Assembly: GCF_000559025.1 (NCBI RefSeq)
Contig: NZ_JAAN01000026.1
Coordinates: forward strand, 1-64,000
Origin: Luteimonas huabeiensis HB2
Lineage (GTDB): Bacteria; Pseudomonadota; Gammaproteobacteria; Xanthomonadales; Xanthomonadaceae
DNA length: 64,000 nt
Direction of reading: 5' to 3'
The notes below the pieces were generated by a model. It was not told the origin of the DNA. It ran no database searches and worked only from the letters and a program-made list of their open reading frames with translations. Positions 23,033 through 33,766 of the stretch are shown here, piece after piece. The position numbers and the translations under genes were made by a program. Within the stretch, counting starts at the first letter, position 1. Each line of letters starts with the position of its first letter.

Positions 23033-24346
23033 TCACGCGCGCTGGGCCGGCTCCAGATGCTCGCGCAGCGTCGTGCCCGCGTACTCGCGGCGGAACCGCC
23101 CGCCCTCGGCCAGCATCGGCACCACTTCGTCGAGGAACAGGCGCAGGGAGCGGTCCGCCCCGCCCGGCAGCGCGATCAGGCCGTCCGCGGCGCCGGCATC
23201 GACCCGCTCGACGATCGCGGCGACCGCGTCGCGCGGCGTGCCGACCACCCGCCAGTGCGCCGATCCGGCCACCTCCGGACGCGCCAGCAGGGTCCGCAGC
23301 GTCGGCCGCTCGCGCTCGACCAGCCGCCGCAGCAGATCGGCGTGCGTGCGGCTGCGGACCGGCCGTGCGGGGTCGGCCAGCATGTCCGGGGCGATCCGTC
23401 GGTCCGGCGGCAGCGCCGCCGCGTCCAGGCCGAGCAGATCCCGCAGGCCGGCGATGGCGCGGGCGCGGTCGTGGCGCGCATGGGTGTCGCGATACAGGTC
23501 GCGCGCCTCGTCGGTGGTCTCGCCCAGGAACAGGCTCAGGCCGGGCAGCACCCGGATCGCGTCGGCATCGCGCCCGTGGCCGACGGCGCGACGGCGCAGG
23601 TCCTGGCGCAGCTCGATCCCGGCGGCGACGTCCGGCGAGGCCGCGAACACGCCGTCGGCCACGCGCGCGGCGAAATCGCGGCCCCGCTCCGATGCGCCCG
23701 CCTGGAACAGCGGCGGCGCGCCGCAGGGCAGCGACGGCAGGTTCAGCGGCCCCTGGACGTCGAAGACGGGGCCGGCGTGGTCGATCGGGCGGACCCGCGC
23801 CGGGTCCGCATAGCGCCCGCGCTCGCGGTCCAGCGGCAGGGCGTGGTGCGGATAGCTGTCCCAAAGCCGCCGCACCACGTCGGTGAACTCCAGCGCGCGC
23901 GCGTAGCGTTCGCGCGAATCGGGCATCGCCGCCTGCCCGAAGTTCCGCGCGCCGTCGAGCGAGGTCACGATGTTCCAGCCGGCGCGCCCGCCGCTGAGGT
24001 GATGCAGCGAAAGCAGCTGCCGCGCGAGCGTCCATGGCGCGCCGAACGTGGTGCTGGCGGTCGCGACCAGGCCGATGCGCGAGGTGCAGGCGGCCAGCGA
24101 CGCCAGCAGCACCATCGGATCCAGGCTGCTGAAGCCGGGGCCGCTGGCCAGCGTCTGCGGATCGACCCACAGCGCGTCCGGGCGGAACAGGAAGTCCAGC
24201 CGCGCCGCCTCGGCCCGGCGGGCGACGTCGGCGTGGAAGCCGAGCGTGTGCAGGTCCTCGACCCGGCTGTCCGGCCGGCGCCAGCCGTCGCCCGCCAGCC
24301 AGGTCGCCGCCAGCGACAGGCCGATGCATATCGGGCGACGGGTCAT
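23033..24346 (-). CDS. NtaA/SnaA/DszA-family FMN-dependent monooxygenase
   Basis: Luciferase-like flavin monooxygenase (437 aa) of the NtaA/SnaA/DszA/EmoA family, which uses reduced FMN supplied by a reductase to oxidise amines, chelators or sulfur compounds. Seen are the TIM-barrel core with TRIGLVATASTTFGAPWTLAR, SGGRAGWNIVTS, APPLFQAGASERGRDFAARVADGVF and a C-terminal GTPRDAVAAIVERVDAGAADG. No reductase gene is adjacent. It is the last gene of the iron-chelate locus, 58 nt after the importer ATPase gene. NtaA and EmoA degrade nitrilotriacetate and EDTA, so degrading an imported chelator is a reasonable inference. The ATG at 24346 is preferred over a GTG at 24394. Confidence 0.85.
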   Translation of the reverse strand: MTRRPICIGLSLAATWLAGDGWRRPDSRVEDLHTLGFHADVARRAEAARLDFLFRPDALWVDPQTLASGPGFSSLDPMVLLASLAACTSRIGLVATASTTFGAPWTLARQLLSLHHLSGGRAGWNIVTSLDGARNFGQAAMPDSRERYARALEFTDVVRRLWDSYPHHALPLDRERGRYADPARVRPIDHAGPVFDVQGPLNLPSLPCGAPPLFQAGASERGRDFAARVADGVFAASPDVAAGIELRQDLRRRAVGHGRDADAIRVLPGLSLFLGETTDEARDLYRDTHARHDRARAIAGLRDLLGLDAAALPPDRRIAPDMLADPARPVRSRTHADLLRRLVERERPTLRTLLARPEVAGSAHWRVVGTPRDAVAAIVERVDAGAADGLIALPGGADRSLRLFLDEVVPMLAEGGRFRREYAGTTLREHLEPAQRA

Positions 24347-24404
24347 GCCGGCGGCGCCGCCCGCGCGCGCGGGCGCGGGCGCGGGCTCCGGCACGTCCCC
24401 GGCC

Positions 24405-25231
<827 letters not shown>

Positions 25232-25235
<4 letters not shown>

Positions 25236-26323
25236 GTCCGAGCGTGTCTCCTCTGCGGCCGGCTCAGCAGCCAGAGCAGGTACAGGCCGCCGACGATCCC
25301 GGTGGTGCGACCGATCGGCAGGGTCAGGCGCGCCGGCAGGGCCTGGGTGAGCAGGTCGGCGGCCACCAGCAGGCAGGCGCCCATCGCCGCCGCGCCCATG
25401 ATGTGCAGGCCCTTGCCCCCGGCCAGCCGCGACGCCAGCTGCGGCGCCGCCAGGGCGACGAAGGCGATCGGGCCGGCGGCGCCGGTGGCCAGCGCCGCCA
25501 GCACCACCGCGCAGAACAGCATCGCCAGGCGCACCCGCTCGACCGCGACGCCGAGCTGGCGCGCCACGTCGTCGCCCATCTCGATCGTGGCCAGCGGCCG
25601 CGCCAGCACCAGCACCACCGGCAACAGCAGCAGCGTGCCGGCCATCACCGGTCCGGCGTGGACCCAGTTGCGCGCGGCCAGCGAGCCGGCCAGCCAGAGG
25701 TTGGCGGTGATCGCGTTGTCGAGGTTGCCCTTGACCAGCAGCAGGCCGTTGACCGCGGCGAGCACCGAGCCGACGCCGAGGCCGACCAGGATCAGCCGGT
25801 AGCCGCCGACCGAGCCGTCGCGGGCCGACAGCAGGTAGACCGCCAGTGCCGTGCCCAGCCCGCCCGCCACCGCCGACATCGCCACTTCCAGCGACCCCGG
25901 CCCGAACAGCACGATGCGCAGCAGCGCGCCGGTCGCCGCGCCCGTGGTGAAGCCGATGATGTCGGGCGAGCCCAGCGCATTGCGCGAGACCGACTGGAAG
26001 ATCGCCCCGGAGATGCCCAGCGCGGCGCCGACGAACGTCGCGGTCAGCAGCCGCGGCAGGCGGATGCCGAGCACCACCTGATCGCCGATGCCGCCGTCGC
26101 CCCGGCCGGTCAGGATCGCGAACACCTGCGCGGCCGGCAGCTCGATGCGGCCCAGGGTCATCGTCCACAGCCCGAGCACGGCCGCCAGCGCCAGCAGCAC
26201 CGCCGGCACCAGCAGCGCGCGCGGGCGCACCAGCAGCGCGCAGCGGCCGATGCGCAGCACCGGCCCGGCGCTGCTGCGCCACAGGACCGGGCGCCTTCCG
26301 GCGCCTGCGCTCGCGCCGTTCAC
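25232..26323 (-). CDS. Iron-siderophore ABC importer permease (FecD/FepG type)
   Basis: Permease of the FecCD family (363 aa), with about nine to ten transmembrane helices as expected for BtuC-like subunits. Family segments are LRLPRLLTATFVGAALGISGAIFQ (given here as two overlapping parts, IRLPRLLTATFVGAAL and GISGAIFQSVSRNALGSPD), IGFTTGAATGALL, and AAGPIAFVALAAPQLASRL before the last helices. Translation appears to start at a GTG at 26323 that overlaps the stop of the preceding permease gene (GTGA). The C-terminus overlaps the ATPase start, so the three importer genes form one coupled unit. Confidence 0.92.
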
Positions 26324-27378
26324 AGGCGTACGATCCGGCGCCGGCGCGCCAGCGCCACGAAGAACCCGCCGCCCAGCAGCGCGACCATGATCCCGACCGC
26401 GATCTCGTCCGGCGGCAGCAGGACGCGTCCGAGCACATCGGCCGCCAGGATCACCAGCGCGCCGATCAGCGCCGAGTACAGCATCGTCCAGCGGTGGTTC
26501 ACGCCGGCGAACGCCCGCGCCACGTGCGGCGCGGTCAGGCCGATGAAGGCGATCGGCCCGGCCGCCGCGGTGGCCGCGCCGGCCAGCAGCACGATCGCCA
26601 GCGCCGACAGCCCCCAGACCACGCCGGGACGCACGCCGAGCGCGCGCCCCACGTCCTCGCCCAGGGCGATCGCATCCAGCGCGCCGGCCAGCAGCGCGGC
26701 CAGCGCCAGCCCGGCGGCGACCAGCAGCGCGACCGGCGGCAGCACGCCCAGGCCGCGCCCCTGCAGCGACCCCACCGACCAGTGCCGGAACTGGTCGAAC
26801 ACCGCCTCGTCGCTGTTGAGGGTGATCAGCTGGGTCAGCGCCAGCAGCAGCACCGTCATCGCCGCGCCCGCCAGCACCAGCCGCACCGGGTCGTAGCCCT
26901 GGCGCAGGCCGCCCAGCAGGTAGACCGCGGCGCCGGCCAGCGCGGCGCCGGCCAGGCCGAAGCCCAGGTAGGCGGCGATCTGGTGCACGCCGAGGAACGC
27001 GATCGCCGCGACGATCGCCACCGCCGCGCCGGCATTGACGCCCAGCAGCCCCGGATCGGCCAGCGGGTTGCGGGTCAGCGCCTGCATGATCGCGCCGGCC
27101 ACGCCCAGCGCCGCGCCCACCAGCACCGCCAGCGCGGTGCGCGGCAGGCGCAGGTGGCGCACCAGCAGGTGCTCGCTGTCGGCGGGATCGAACGCCTGCA
27201 GCGCGGCCAGCGCCTGCGCCGGCGCGATCGGGCGCACGCCCGCGCAGATGCTGATCGCCGCCAGCGCCAGCAGCAGGCCCAGGCACACGAAGACGCCGGC
27301 GATGCGCAGCCGCCTGCGCCTGGCTTCCGGCGAACGCGGCGGCGCGGCCCCGCCCCGCTCCCGCTGCGCCGGATTCAC
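26320..27378 (-). CDS. Iron-siderophore ABC importer permease (FecC/FepD type)
   Basis: Second FecCD-family permease (352 aa), pairing with the adjacent one to form the translocation path. Visible segments are LRLPRTALAVLVGAALGVAG, IMQALTRNPLADPGLLGVNAG (split by the membrane core), GYDPVRLVLAGAAM, and AAAGPIAFIGLTAPHVAR followed by the hydrophobic C-terminus. The start is a GTG at 27378 that overlaps the binding-protein gene's stop (GTGA). The first 20 residues are polar and Arg-rich, consistent with a cytoplasmic N-terminus. Confidence 0.92.
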   Translation of the reverse strand: MNPAQRERGGAAPPRSPEARRRRLRIAGVFVCLGLLLALAAISICAGVRPIAPAQALAALQAFDPADSEHLLVRHLRLPRTALAVLVGAALGVAGAIMQALTRNPLADPGLLGVNAGAAVAIVAAIAFLGVHQIAAYLGFGLAGAALAGAAVYLLGGLRQGYDPVRLVLAGAAMTVLLLALTQLITLNSDEAVFDQFRHWSVGSLQGRGLGVLPPVALLVAAGLALAALLAGALDAIALGEDVGRALGVRPGVVWGLSALAIVLLAGAATAAAGPIAFIGLTAPHVARAFAGVNHRWTMLYSALIGALVILAADVLGRVLLPPDEIAVGIMVALLGGGFFVALARRRRIVRL

Positions 27379-28328
27379 TTGCCGAACCGCGCCACGATGC
27401 GGTCGACGATCGCGGTCGCGCTGTAGTAGTCGATCCGGAACGAATCCTCGCCCAGCGCGTACACCCGGCGCGCGCGCACCGACGGCAGGTTGGCCAGCAC
27501 CGGATCGTCCATGAACGCCTGCGCGCGCGCATCGCCCGCCCAGATCAGGAACGTGGTCTGCGCCCGCAGCCGCGAGAGCTGCTCGTACTGCGCCCAGACG
27601 AAGTCGCCGCGCGGGCCGCCGGTGCCGACGTGCCAGGCCGGGTCCGGCGCCTCGATCCGGAAGCCCAGCGCGCCCAGCAGGCGCCCGTGCACGCCGTCGG
27701 GCTGCGCGATCGGATTGGGCGCGCCCGGCCCGTTGTAGCTGATGATGTTGGTCTCGCCCTCGGGAACGGCGATTTTCGCGCGCGCCGCGTCCACGTAGGC
27801 GTCGAACTCGGCGATCCGGGCCTCGACCGCGGCCTCGCGCGAGGTCGCCTCGCCGAGCTGCCGCGCCAGCGCCTGCCAGGTCTGGCTGCCGTAGTCGAGC
27901 AGGATGGTGGGCGCGATCGCGCGCAGTTCGGCCAGTTGCTCGATCGCCGAATCCGCGCCGGCGGTCGCCACCACGATCAGGTCCGGCCGCACCGCGTAGG
28001 CCGCCTCCAGATCGACGCTGCCCGCCGACCAGACGTTCTGCACCCCGCGCTCGGCCGCGACCTCGCGCCACTGGCCGAAGAACGTGCCATCGGCTGCCGA
28101 GCCGCTGGCGACCACCGGCGCATCGATGGCCAGCAGCGTGCCGGTGATCGCGACCGAGGTCGAGAGGATCCGCTGCGGCGGGGCCGGGATCTCGGTGACG
28201 CTGCCGTCGGCATTGCGGAAGGTGCGCGCGCCGCCGCCTTCCGGGGCGGCGGCCGGTTCGCCCGCCGGGGTGCAGGCTACCGCCAGCGGCAGCAGCAGCG
28301 CGGATAGCAGCCATCTGAACGTGGACAT
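27375..28328 (-). CDS. Iron-siderophore periplasmic binding lipoprotein (FecB/FepB type)
   Basis: Substrate-binding protein (317 aa) of the siderophore importer. The signal is MSTFRWLLSALLLPLAVAC, with Cys at a lipobox position, so it is probably anchored to the inner membrane facing the periplasm. The class III fold is indicated by PPQRILSTSVAITGTLLAI, AAYAVRPDLIVVATAG and YEQLSRLRAQTTFLIWAGD. The start at 28328 has AGAGGCGA upstream. Its stop overlaps the first permease start. The ligand should be the ferric chelate taken up by the TonB receptor encoded upstream. Confidence 0.92.
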   Translation of the reverse strand: MSTFRWLLSALLLPLAVACTPAGEPAAAPEGGGARTFRNADGSVTEIPAPPQRILSTSVAITGTLLAIDAPVVASGSAADGTFFGQWREVAAERGVQNVWSAGSVDLEAAYAVRPDLIVVATAGADSAIEQLAELRAIAPTILLDYGSQTWQALARQLGEATSREAAVEARIAEFDAYVDAARAKIAVPEGETNIISYNGPGAPNPIAQPDGVHGRLLGALGFRIEAPDPAWHVGTGGPRGDFVWAQYEQLSRLRAQTTFLIWAGDARAQAFMDDPVLANLPSVRARRVYALGEDSFRIDYYSATAIVDRIVARFGK

Positions 28329-28368
28329 CGGGACTCGCCTCTTCGGATTCGGACGCAATGCCAGCGGA

Positions 28369-28400
28369 CGCCCACCGCAACCGCACGGCGGCGGTGGGCG
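28369..28400 (-). other. Hairpin between the propeller gene and the importer operon
   Basis: A 10-bp perfect inverted repeat (28369-28378 with 28391-28400, CGCCCACCGC against GCGGTGGGCG) with a 12-nt loop lies in the 211-nt gap between two same-strand genes. No T-run follows on the minus strand, so it is not a classical terminator. It could reduce transcription or stabilise mRNA. Confidence 0.4.
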
Positions 28401-28539
28401 GGGCGTTGGCCTGCCGGAAACGCCGCTCGCGAAGCCGGCGGAGGTGGGGACGCTCGCTGTCGGCGTGCATTGTCCGCGATCCCGCCCCCGTCGCGATAGC
28501 CGGCGGGCGGCCGCCGCGCCGGGCGCGCGCGGCCCGGGG

Positions 28540-30048
28540 TCACGCATGCCCCTCCTGCGCCGGCGGCGCGCCCGGCGCATCGGGCTGCGCGGACAGCGCC
28601 GCCTCGAGCGTGGCGATCCGCTGCCGCCACCAGCGCACGCCGTAGCCGGTCTTGTCGATCCGCGCCCGCAGCGCGGGATCGGCGGCGCCGCCTGCCGCCT
28701 CGCGCCGGAGCGCGGCCAGCCGCGCCTCGGCCTCGGGCAGGCGCCGGCGCGCCTGCGCCAGCGCTTCGCGCGCGTCGGCGCGCAATCGCGCGCGGCTGCG
28801 CGCCATGTCCAGCACCCGCGCCGCGCGCGGCGCCGATACCGTGCCGTCGTACATGTCGAACTCCTGCACGCTGCAGGCCCCGGGCGCGAGCAGCTGCGCG
28901 ACGTCGCGCACCGCCCGCGGGATCCGCAACCGCGCCAGCAGGTCGCGGTGGCGGCCGTCGCGCCGGGTCCACTTGGGACCGACGAACACCTCCAGGTGCG
29001 TCGCGGTGCGGCGCAGCGCCAGCGACGAGGGATGGCCGTCGAACACGACGTTGACGAAGCGCGCGCCGTCGAACGTCCGCGCGCCGGGCCGCGGCTGGAC
29101 GATGCTCAGCGTGCGGCTGTCGTAGTTGCAGGCCAGCAGCCAGCCGGCGCCGGCGTCGTAGGCCAGCTCCACCGCGCCCGCGCCGGTGGTCAGCCAGCTG
29201 CCGTGGCCGGAGGCCGGGTCCAGCCACGCGAGATTGGGGCGGCCGAAGCCGGCGTCCTGCGAGGCGAACAGGGTCCCGTCCGGTCCATGGCAGTAGTTGC
29301 GGTGGTTGGCGCCGGGCAGCGCCGGCCCCAGCGCGGCGACCTCGCCGCTGCCGGCATCCAGCAACCGCGGCGCCCGGCTGCCGACCACGAAGCGCCCGCC
29401 GTGGACCTCGCTCCACAGCAGCGGCATCGCCCAGGTCCGCTCGAACGGGGCGATGCGGAACCCGGGCACGCGCGCCAGCGTGCGGTCGAACTTCATCGCC
29501 ACGGTGTCGCGCTCGTCCGGATCGAAGCTGAAGCGGTAGTAGTTGGCGATCAGCTGGCCGTCCGGCGCGTAGGCGATGTAGCGGCTGCGGTACTCGCGTC
29601 CGTCGATCGCGGTATCCGGTTTCCAGCAGCGCACCTCGCCGCTGCCCAGGTCCACCACCGAGACCGTCTGCGCGTGGGTGTGGGTGGTCGCCGCCTCGGC
29701 GCCGTCGGCGCGCAGCGCCAGCGCGTTCGGCCGGTACGGCAGCGCGACGACGCGGACCCGCTGCAGGGTGTCGGCGTCCAGGCAGACCAGCATGCCCGGG
29801 GTGATCCCGGGCACCGGCACCCGCTCCAGGGTGTCCCAGCGCAGGAACCCGCCGAAGCACGCGTACAGCCGGTCGCGATGCAGCGCCATCTGGTAGAAGC
29901 CGTTGACCACGCCGACGCAGCGGCCCATGTCGATGCCGACCTGCGCGTCCGGATACAGGTCGGCGCCGTAGTCCAGGCCGTGGCGGGCGTAGTCGGCGGG
30001 AAAGCTGTCGAGGCGCTCGGCGGGAATCGGCGGCTGCGGGGCGGTCAT
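28540..30048 (-). CDS. YncE-like beta-propeller protein without a signal peptide
   Basis: Protein of 502 aa with repeated four-strand motifs typical of YVTN/YncE-type propellers, for example VCLDADTLQRVRVVALPYRPNALALR, here read as two adjoining strands, VVDLGSGEVRCWKPDT and YDSRTLSIVQPRPGA. The N-terminus MTAPQPPIPAERLDSFP is not a signal sequence, so the protein is predicted to stay in the cytoplasm unless exported otherwise. The last 80 residues form an Arg/Ala-rich coiled coil ending in a Trp-Trp-containing helix. E. coli YncE is encoded beside a TonB receptor gene and responds to iron, which fits the position between a siderophore receptor and an iron importer. The molecular function is unknown. 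Confidence 0.75.
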   Translation of the reverse strand: MTAPQPPIPAERLDSFPADYARHGLDYGADLYPDAQVGIDMGRCVGVVNGFYQMALHRDRLYACFGGFLRWDTLERVPVPGITPGMLVCLDADTLQRVRVVALPYRPNALALRADGAEAATTHTHAQTVSVVDLGSGEVRCWKPDTAIDGREYRSRYIAYAPDGQLIANYYRFSFDPDERDTVAMKFDRTLARVPGFRIAPFERTWAMPLLWSEVHGGRFVVGSRAPRLLDAGSGEVAALGPALPGANHRNYCHGPDGTLFASQDAGFGRPNLAWLDPASGHGSWLTTGAGAVELAYDAGAGWLLACNYDSRTLSIVQPRPGARTFDGARFVNVVFDGHPSSLALRRTATHLEVFVGPKWTRRDGRHRDLLARLRIPRAVRDVAQLLAPGACSVQEFDMYDGTVSAPRAARVLDMARSRARLRADAREALAQARRRLPEAEARLAALRREAAGGAADPALRARIDKTGYGVRWWRQRIATLEAALSAQPDAPGAPPAQEGHA

Positions 30049-30100
30049 GGCGCGGGATCGCGGAACGGGCGGCGACGCGCGCCGGCGCGGACGGGCCGGC

Positions 30101-32317
30101 TCACCACTGGTACTGCGCGGTGGCGACCACGGTGCGGCCGCTGCCGTAGTAGCACGCGGTCAGCGCGCTGCAGGTGGCCACGTAGCGCTTGTCGGCCAGG
30201 TTGCTGCCGTTGAGCGACAGGCGCAGGCGGCCGCGGCCGACCTCGCCCAGGTCGTAGCGCAGCGCCGCGTCCAACAGCGTGTACGACGGCACCGACAGCG
30301 CGTTGGCCAGGTCGCCGTAGGTCTGGTCGACATAGCGCACGCCGGCGGCGATGCCCAGGCCGTCGAACGCGCCGCCGGCGATGGTGTAGTCCAGCCACAG
30401 CGAGCCCAGCCAGTCCGGCACGCGGATCATCCGGTTGCCCTGGTGGCCGTCGTTGTTGCGCACGATCTCGGAGTCGAGCCGGGTCAGCGCGCCGATCACG
30501 CTGAAGCCTTCCAGCGGCGTGACCCGGCCTTCCAGTTCGACGCCCCGCACCCGCACCTCGCCGGTCTGCACCTGGTAGCTCTCGCCGTTGGTGTTGAGCG
30601 GGTCGGCGGTCAGCATGTTGCGCTGCCGCAGGTCGTAGGCCGACAGCGTCAGCATGCCGTCGATCGCGCGCGGTTCGTACTTCAGTCCGGCTTCCCACTG
30701 CCTGCCGGTGACCGGATCGAACGCGCCGCCGTCGCGGCGGATGCCGGTGGCCGGCTGGAACGATTCGGCATAGCTCAGGTACGGCGCGAAGCCGCTCTCG
30801 AACAGGTACAGCGCGCCGGCGCGCGCGGAGACCGCCGAGTGGTCGCTGCGCGCGCGCCGCCCGGTCGGGCGATCGAGCGCGTCGACGCGGGCGCGGTCGT
30901 AGCGGCCGCCGACGGTGAAGCGCCAGCCGCCCAGCGCGATCTGGTCCTGCAGGTAGACGCCGGCCTGGCGATCGACCTCCTCCGTATCGGCCTGGACGAT
31001 GCCGAGCACCGAGGCGAAGTCGTAGCCGGTGTACACCGGCCGGTAGATGTCGATGGCGATCGCGTTCTGGTTCACGCTGGCCATGCGCCGCAGGAAGCTC
31101 CACTCGCTGCGCTGCCAGTCGATGCCGGCCAGCAGGGTGTGCTCGGCCGCGCCGGTGCTCAGCCGTCCCTGCAGCCGGGTGTCGATCGACTGCCCCTCGG
31201 AATCGCCCACGCCCTGTACCGCGCGCCGCGGCAGCAGGCGGCCGTCGATCAGCGTGTTGGGGTCGGTCACGCTCGCCCCGCGCACGCCGTAGACCACCGT
31301 CGCCCGGTACAGCGAATCGACGTGGGTGTGGCGCGCGGTCTGGCTGAGCTTCCAGTCCGCGTCGAAGGCGTGCTCGAACAGCCAGCCGGCGCTCCACGCG
31401 GTGCGGTCGTAGACGTTCCAGCCGGGCTCGCCGAGGAAGGTATCGTTGTCGATGTAGCCCTCGGCGGCCGGGATCGCCGCGCCCTGGTAGGGCAGGAACT
31501 GGAAGGTGCTGCCGCCGTCGTCGCGCTGGTAGTTGCCGAGCAGGGTCAGGCGGGTGCCATCGCCGTCGAAGCGGAAGGTCGCGCTGGGCGCCAGGAACCA
31601 TTGCCGGTGCCCGACACGATCGAGCTGGGTATCGCCGTCGGCGTACAGGCCGACCAGCCGCCACAGCGCATTGCTGCCGGCATTGGCGCCGCCGGTGTCG
31701 AACGCGGCCTGGGCGCGGCGCTGGCCGTCGACCTGCAGGCGCAGCACGTGCTGCGGGTCCGGGGTCGGGGTCTTGCTGACCTGATTGACCATGCCGCCCG
31801 GGGCGAGCTGGCCGTAGAGCACGCTGGACGGCCCCTTGAGCACCTCCACCCGCTCCAGGTTCCAGAGGTTGAACGACACCCGGTTCCAGCTGTCGCTGCC
31901 GTTGGACGGCGCGCGCAGGCCGTCGATCATCACGTTGTTGCCCCAGCTGCCGGCATCGAAGCCGCGGATGTAGAGATCGTCGACGCGGTTGTCCATGCCC
32001 GAGCTCTCGGGCAGCACGCCGGCGTTGTAGCGGGTGGCCTCGTTGAGGTTCTGCGCGCCGCGCGCGTCCAGCTCCTCGCGGGCGACCACCGACACCGACT
32101 GCGGCGTCTCGATCAGCGGCGTCTCGGTCTTGGTCGAGGCGCCGATGGTCTGCGCGGGGCGATAGGCGTTGACCCGGACCGCGTCCAGCTCGGTGGCCGC
32201 CGGCGCGGCCGCGTCCTGGGCGGCCGCCGCGTGGGCGCCGGCGAGCAGCGGCGACAACGCCATCGGCAGCAGGCTGCGACGGATGCGGGCGAAGGCAGGA
32301 TGGGAACGATTCGGCAT
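30101..32317 (-). CDS. TonB-dependent siderophore receptor
   Basis: Outer-membrane receptor (738 aa) for a ferric siderophore or chelate, energised by TonB-ExbBD. After a signal peptide (to about AHAAAAQD) comes a TonB-box-like DAVRVNAYRP. The plug domain has TPQSVSVVAREELDARGAQ, VDDLYIRGFDAG and ERVEVLKGPSSVLYGQLAPGG, followed by a 22-strand barrel ending in Trp (TAQYQW). The FhuA/FoxA/FpvA-like motif set marks the siderophore class. No N-terminal signalling domain is present, so regulation should come from the AraC-type regulator encoded immediately upstream. The ATG at 32317 was chosen because the signal peptide begins there. Confidence 0.94.
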   Translation of the reverse strand: MPNRSHPAFARIRRSLLPMALSPLLAGAHAAAAQDAAAPAATELDAVRVNAYRPAQTIGASTKTETPLIETPQSVSVVAREELDARGAQNLNEATRYNAGVLPESSGMDNRVDDLYIRGFDAGSWGNNVMIDGLRAPSNGSDSWNRVSFNLWNLERVEVLKGPSSVLYGQLAPGGMVNQVSKTPTPDPQHVLRLQVDGQRRAQAAFDTGGANAGSNALWRLVGLYADGDTQLDRVGHRQWFLAPSATFRFDGDGTRLTLLGNYQRDDGGSTFQFLPYQGAAIPAAEGYIDNDTFLGEPGWNVYDRTAWSAGWLFEHAFDADWKLSQTARHTHVDSLYRATVVYGVRGASVTDPNTLIDGRLLPRRAVQGVGDSEGQSIDTRLQGRLSTGAAEHTLLAGIDWQRSEWSFLRRMASVNQNAIAIDIYRPVYTGYDFASVLGIVQADTEEVDRQAGVYLQDQIALGGWRFTVGGRYDRARVDALDRPTGRRARSDHSAVSARAGALYLFESGFAPYLSYAESFQPATGIRRDGGAFDPVTGRQWEAGLKYEPRAIDGMLTLSAYDLRQRNMLTADPLNTNGESYQVQTGEVRVRGVELEGRVTPLEGFSVIGALTRLDSEIVRNNDGHQGNRMIRVPDWLGSLWLDYTIAGGAFDGLGIAAGVRYVDQTYGDLANALSVPSYTLLDAALRYDLGEVGRGRLRLSLNGSNLADKRYVATCSALTACYYGSGRTVVATAQYQW

Positions 32318-32575
32318 GGCGTTTACGACCTTGGACAGGAGCGCCGGCCGGCGCCGGCGCGGGACGTCCGGCGCGCGCCGCCTCGACGGCGGCGATCGCG
32401 GGGACGGTGCTGCGATGGATGTCGCGTCGGCCTGTCGTCGGCGCCGGTCGGCCCGGGCCCGGATGGGAAACGGTCTCATTCGCGGCCGGTATTGTTCCGC
32501 GCCCCGCGCGCACCGGGTTTTGCGCGCGTGGCAACGATCTTTGCGCAGGCCGCGGGCGCGCCTGCGCGCCGGGCT

Positions 32576-33505
32576 TCAGATCCGCGGGCGGACCTTGCTC
32601 GGCGGCAGGCCGTAGCGGCGGCGGAAGGCGGTGGCGAAGTTCGCCGGGCTCGCATAGCCGGCGATCACTGCCGCGCGGCGGACATCGGCTCCGTCGCGCT
32701 CCAGCGCCTCGCGCGCGCGCTCGAGCCGCGCGCGCTGGATGCACTCGGACACCGTCATGCCGTGCGCCAGGCGGAAATGCCGCTGCAGCGTGGCCGTGCC
32801 GAGTCCCGCGTGGCGGGCGATGGCATCGAGACCCGACACCGCGGCCGGGTCCTGCTGCAGGAACGCGCGGACCTCGCACATGCGCCGGTAGGCGGCTGGG
32901 GTCAGGCTGCGGCACGGGGTCCGTTCGCTGGCGTCGTGCCGCGACAGCGCCTCGAACGCCAGCTCGATGGCGCGGCTTTCCAGGTACAGGCCCAGCATGT
33001 CCGGCGCCAGCGGCGGCGGCTGGAACAGTTGCTCGGCGATCGATCGCGCGTGCGCCGACGCCCGCCAGCAGCGGATGTCCAGGTGCCGGCGCGGCGGGCC
33101 CGCCGTCCCGATCTGCGGATCGGCCTCCAGGGACTGCGCGATCCACTGTCCGCTCAGGCCGATGCTGATCCGGCGCGAATAGTCGCCCCTGCGCACGACG
33201 CGCCGGCATTCGACCGGCGCCTCCATCGGCACGATCGACGCGTCCGCCCCGCCCTCGCCCGCCCCCAGGCGCACCGGGCGCGCGTCGTAGGCCATGTCCA
33301 CCCGGCCGCCGAGGACCAGCACGATCCGCACGCGGTCCGCATCCACGCTGCTGCCGGCCATGTCCTCGTCCTCCACCGCCTGGCCCAGCAGCAGGCTCAG
33401 GCCCGGACGCAGGACCCTCGATCGCTTGACCGGCGCCACCGGCGGCGCGCGCCGGCCGGGCCTGGGCGCGGCGCCACGGGAAACGACGGGAGGGACGGCA
33501 CGCAT
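32576..33505 (-). CDS. AraC-family transcriptional regulator (PchR-like)
   Basis: Transcription factor (309 aa) with a C-terminal AraC-type double helix-turn-helix: LDAIARHAGLGTATLQRHF and VRRAAVIAGYASPANFATAFRR. The N-terminal 200 residues form an effector-binding region like PchR-type regulators, which sense the internalised ferric siderophore and activate its receptor gene. It lies directly upstream of the TonB siderophore receptor on the same strand, separated by 258 nt. The ATG at 33505 was chosen; an open frame to 33676 adds only Arg/Pro-rich sequence. The ligand is predicted to be the chelate handled by this locus. Confidence 0.88.
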   Translation of the reverse strand: MRAVPPVVSRGAAPRPGRRAPPVAPVKRSRVLRPGLSLLLGQAVEDEDMAGSSVDADRVRIVLVLGGRVDMAYDARPVRLGAGEGGADASIVPMEAPVECRRVVRRGDYSRRISIGLSGQWIAQSLEADPQIGTAGPPRRHLDIRCWRASAHARSIAEQLFQPPPLAPDMLGLYLESRAIELAFEALSRHDASERTPCRSLTPAAYRRMCEVRAFLQQDPAAVSGLDAIARHAGLGTATLQRHFRLAHGMTVSECIQRARLERAREALERDGADVRRAAVIAGYASPANFATAFRRRYGLPPSKVRPRI

Positions 33506-33766
33506 CGCGGACAGCCTCGCTCGGGGAAGAGACTTCTCCTGGCGACGGCTGGAGAGATGGGGGCGCCGCGGACGCGCCGCGGGCGTTCGACCCCGCGCAT
33601 CGGCGCGGGCCGGACCGCGATCATAAGGGCCGACAGCAGGCGCGGACAATCGGTGCCGGCGCCCCGGGGCGGCCATCCGGCCTGCGGGACCGGCCCGGTC
33701 GGGCCCGCGCCGTGCGGTGCGCGCCGCACGACGCGGGGCGGCCCGCTGCGCGCACGCGACCGCGCG

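Noticed and set aside
32466..32482. Fur box upstream of the siderophore receptor
   Set aside because: GAAACGGTCTCATTCGC only loosely resembles a Fur site; too few matches to call, though iron regulation is likely.
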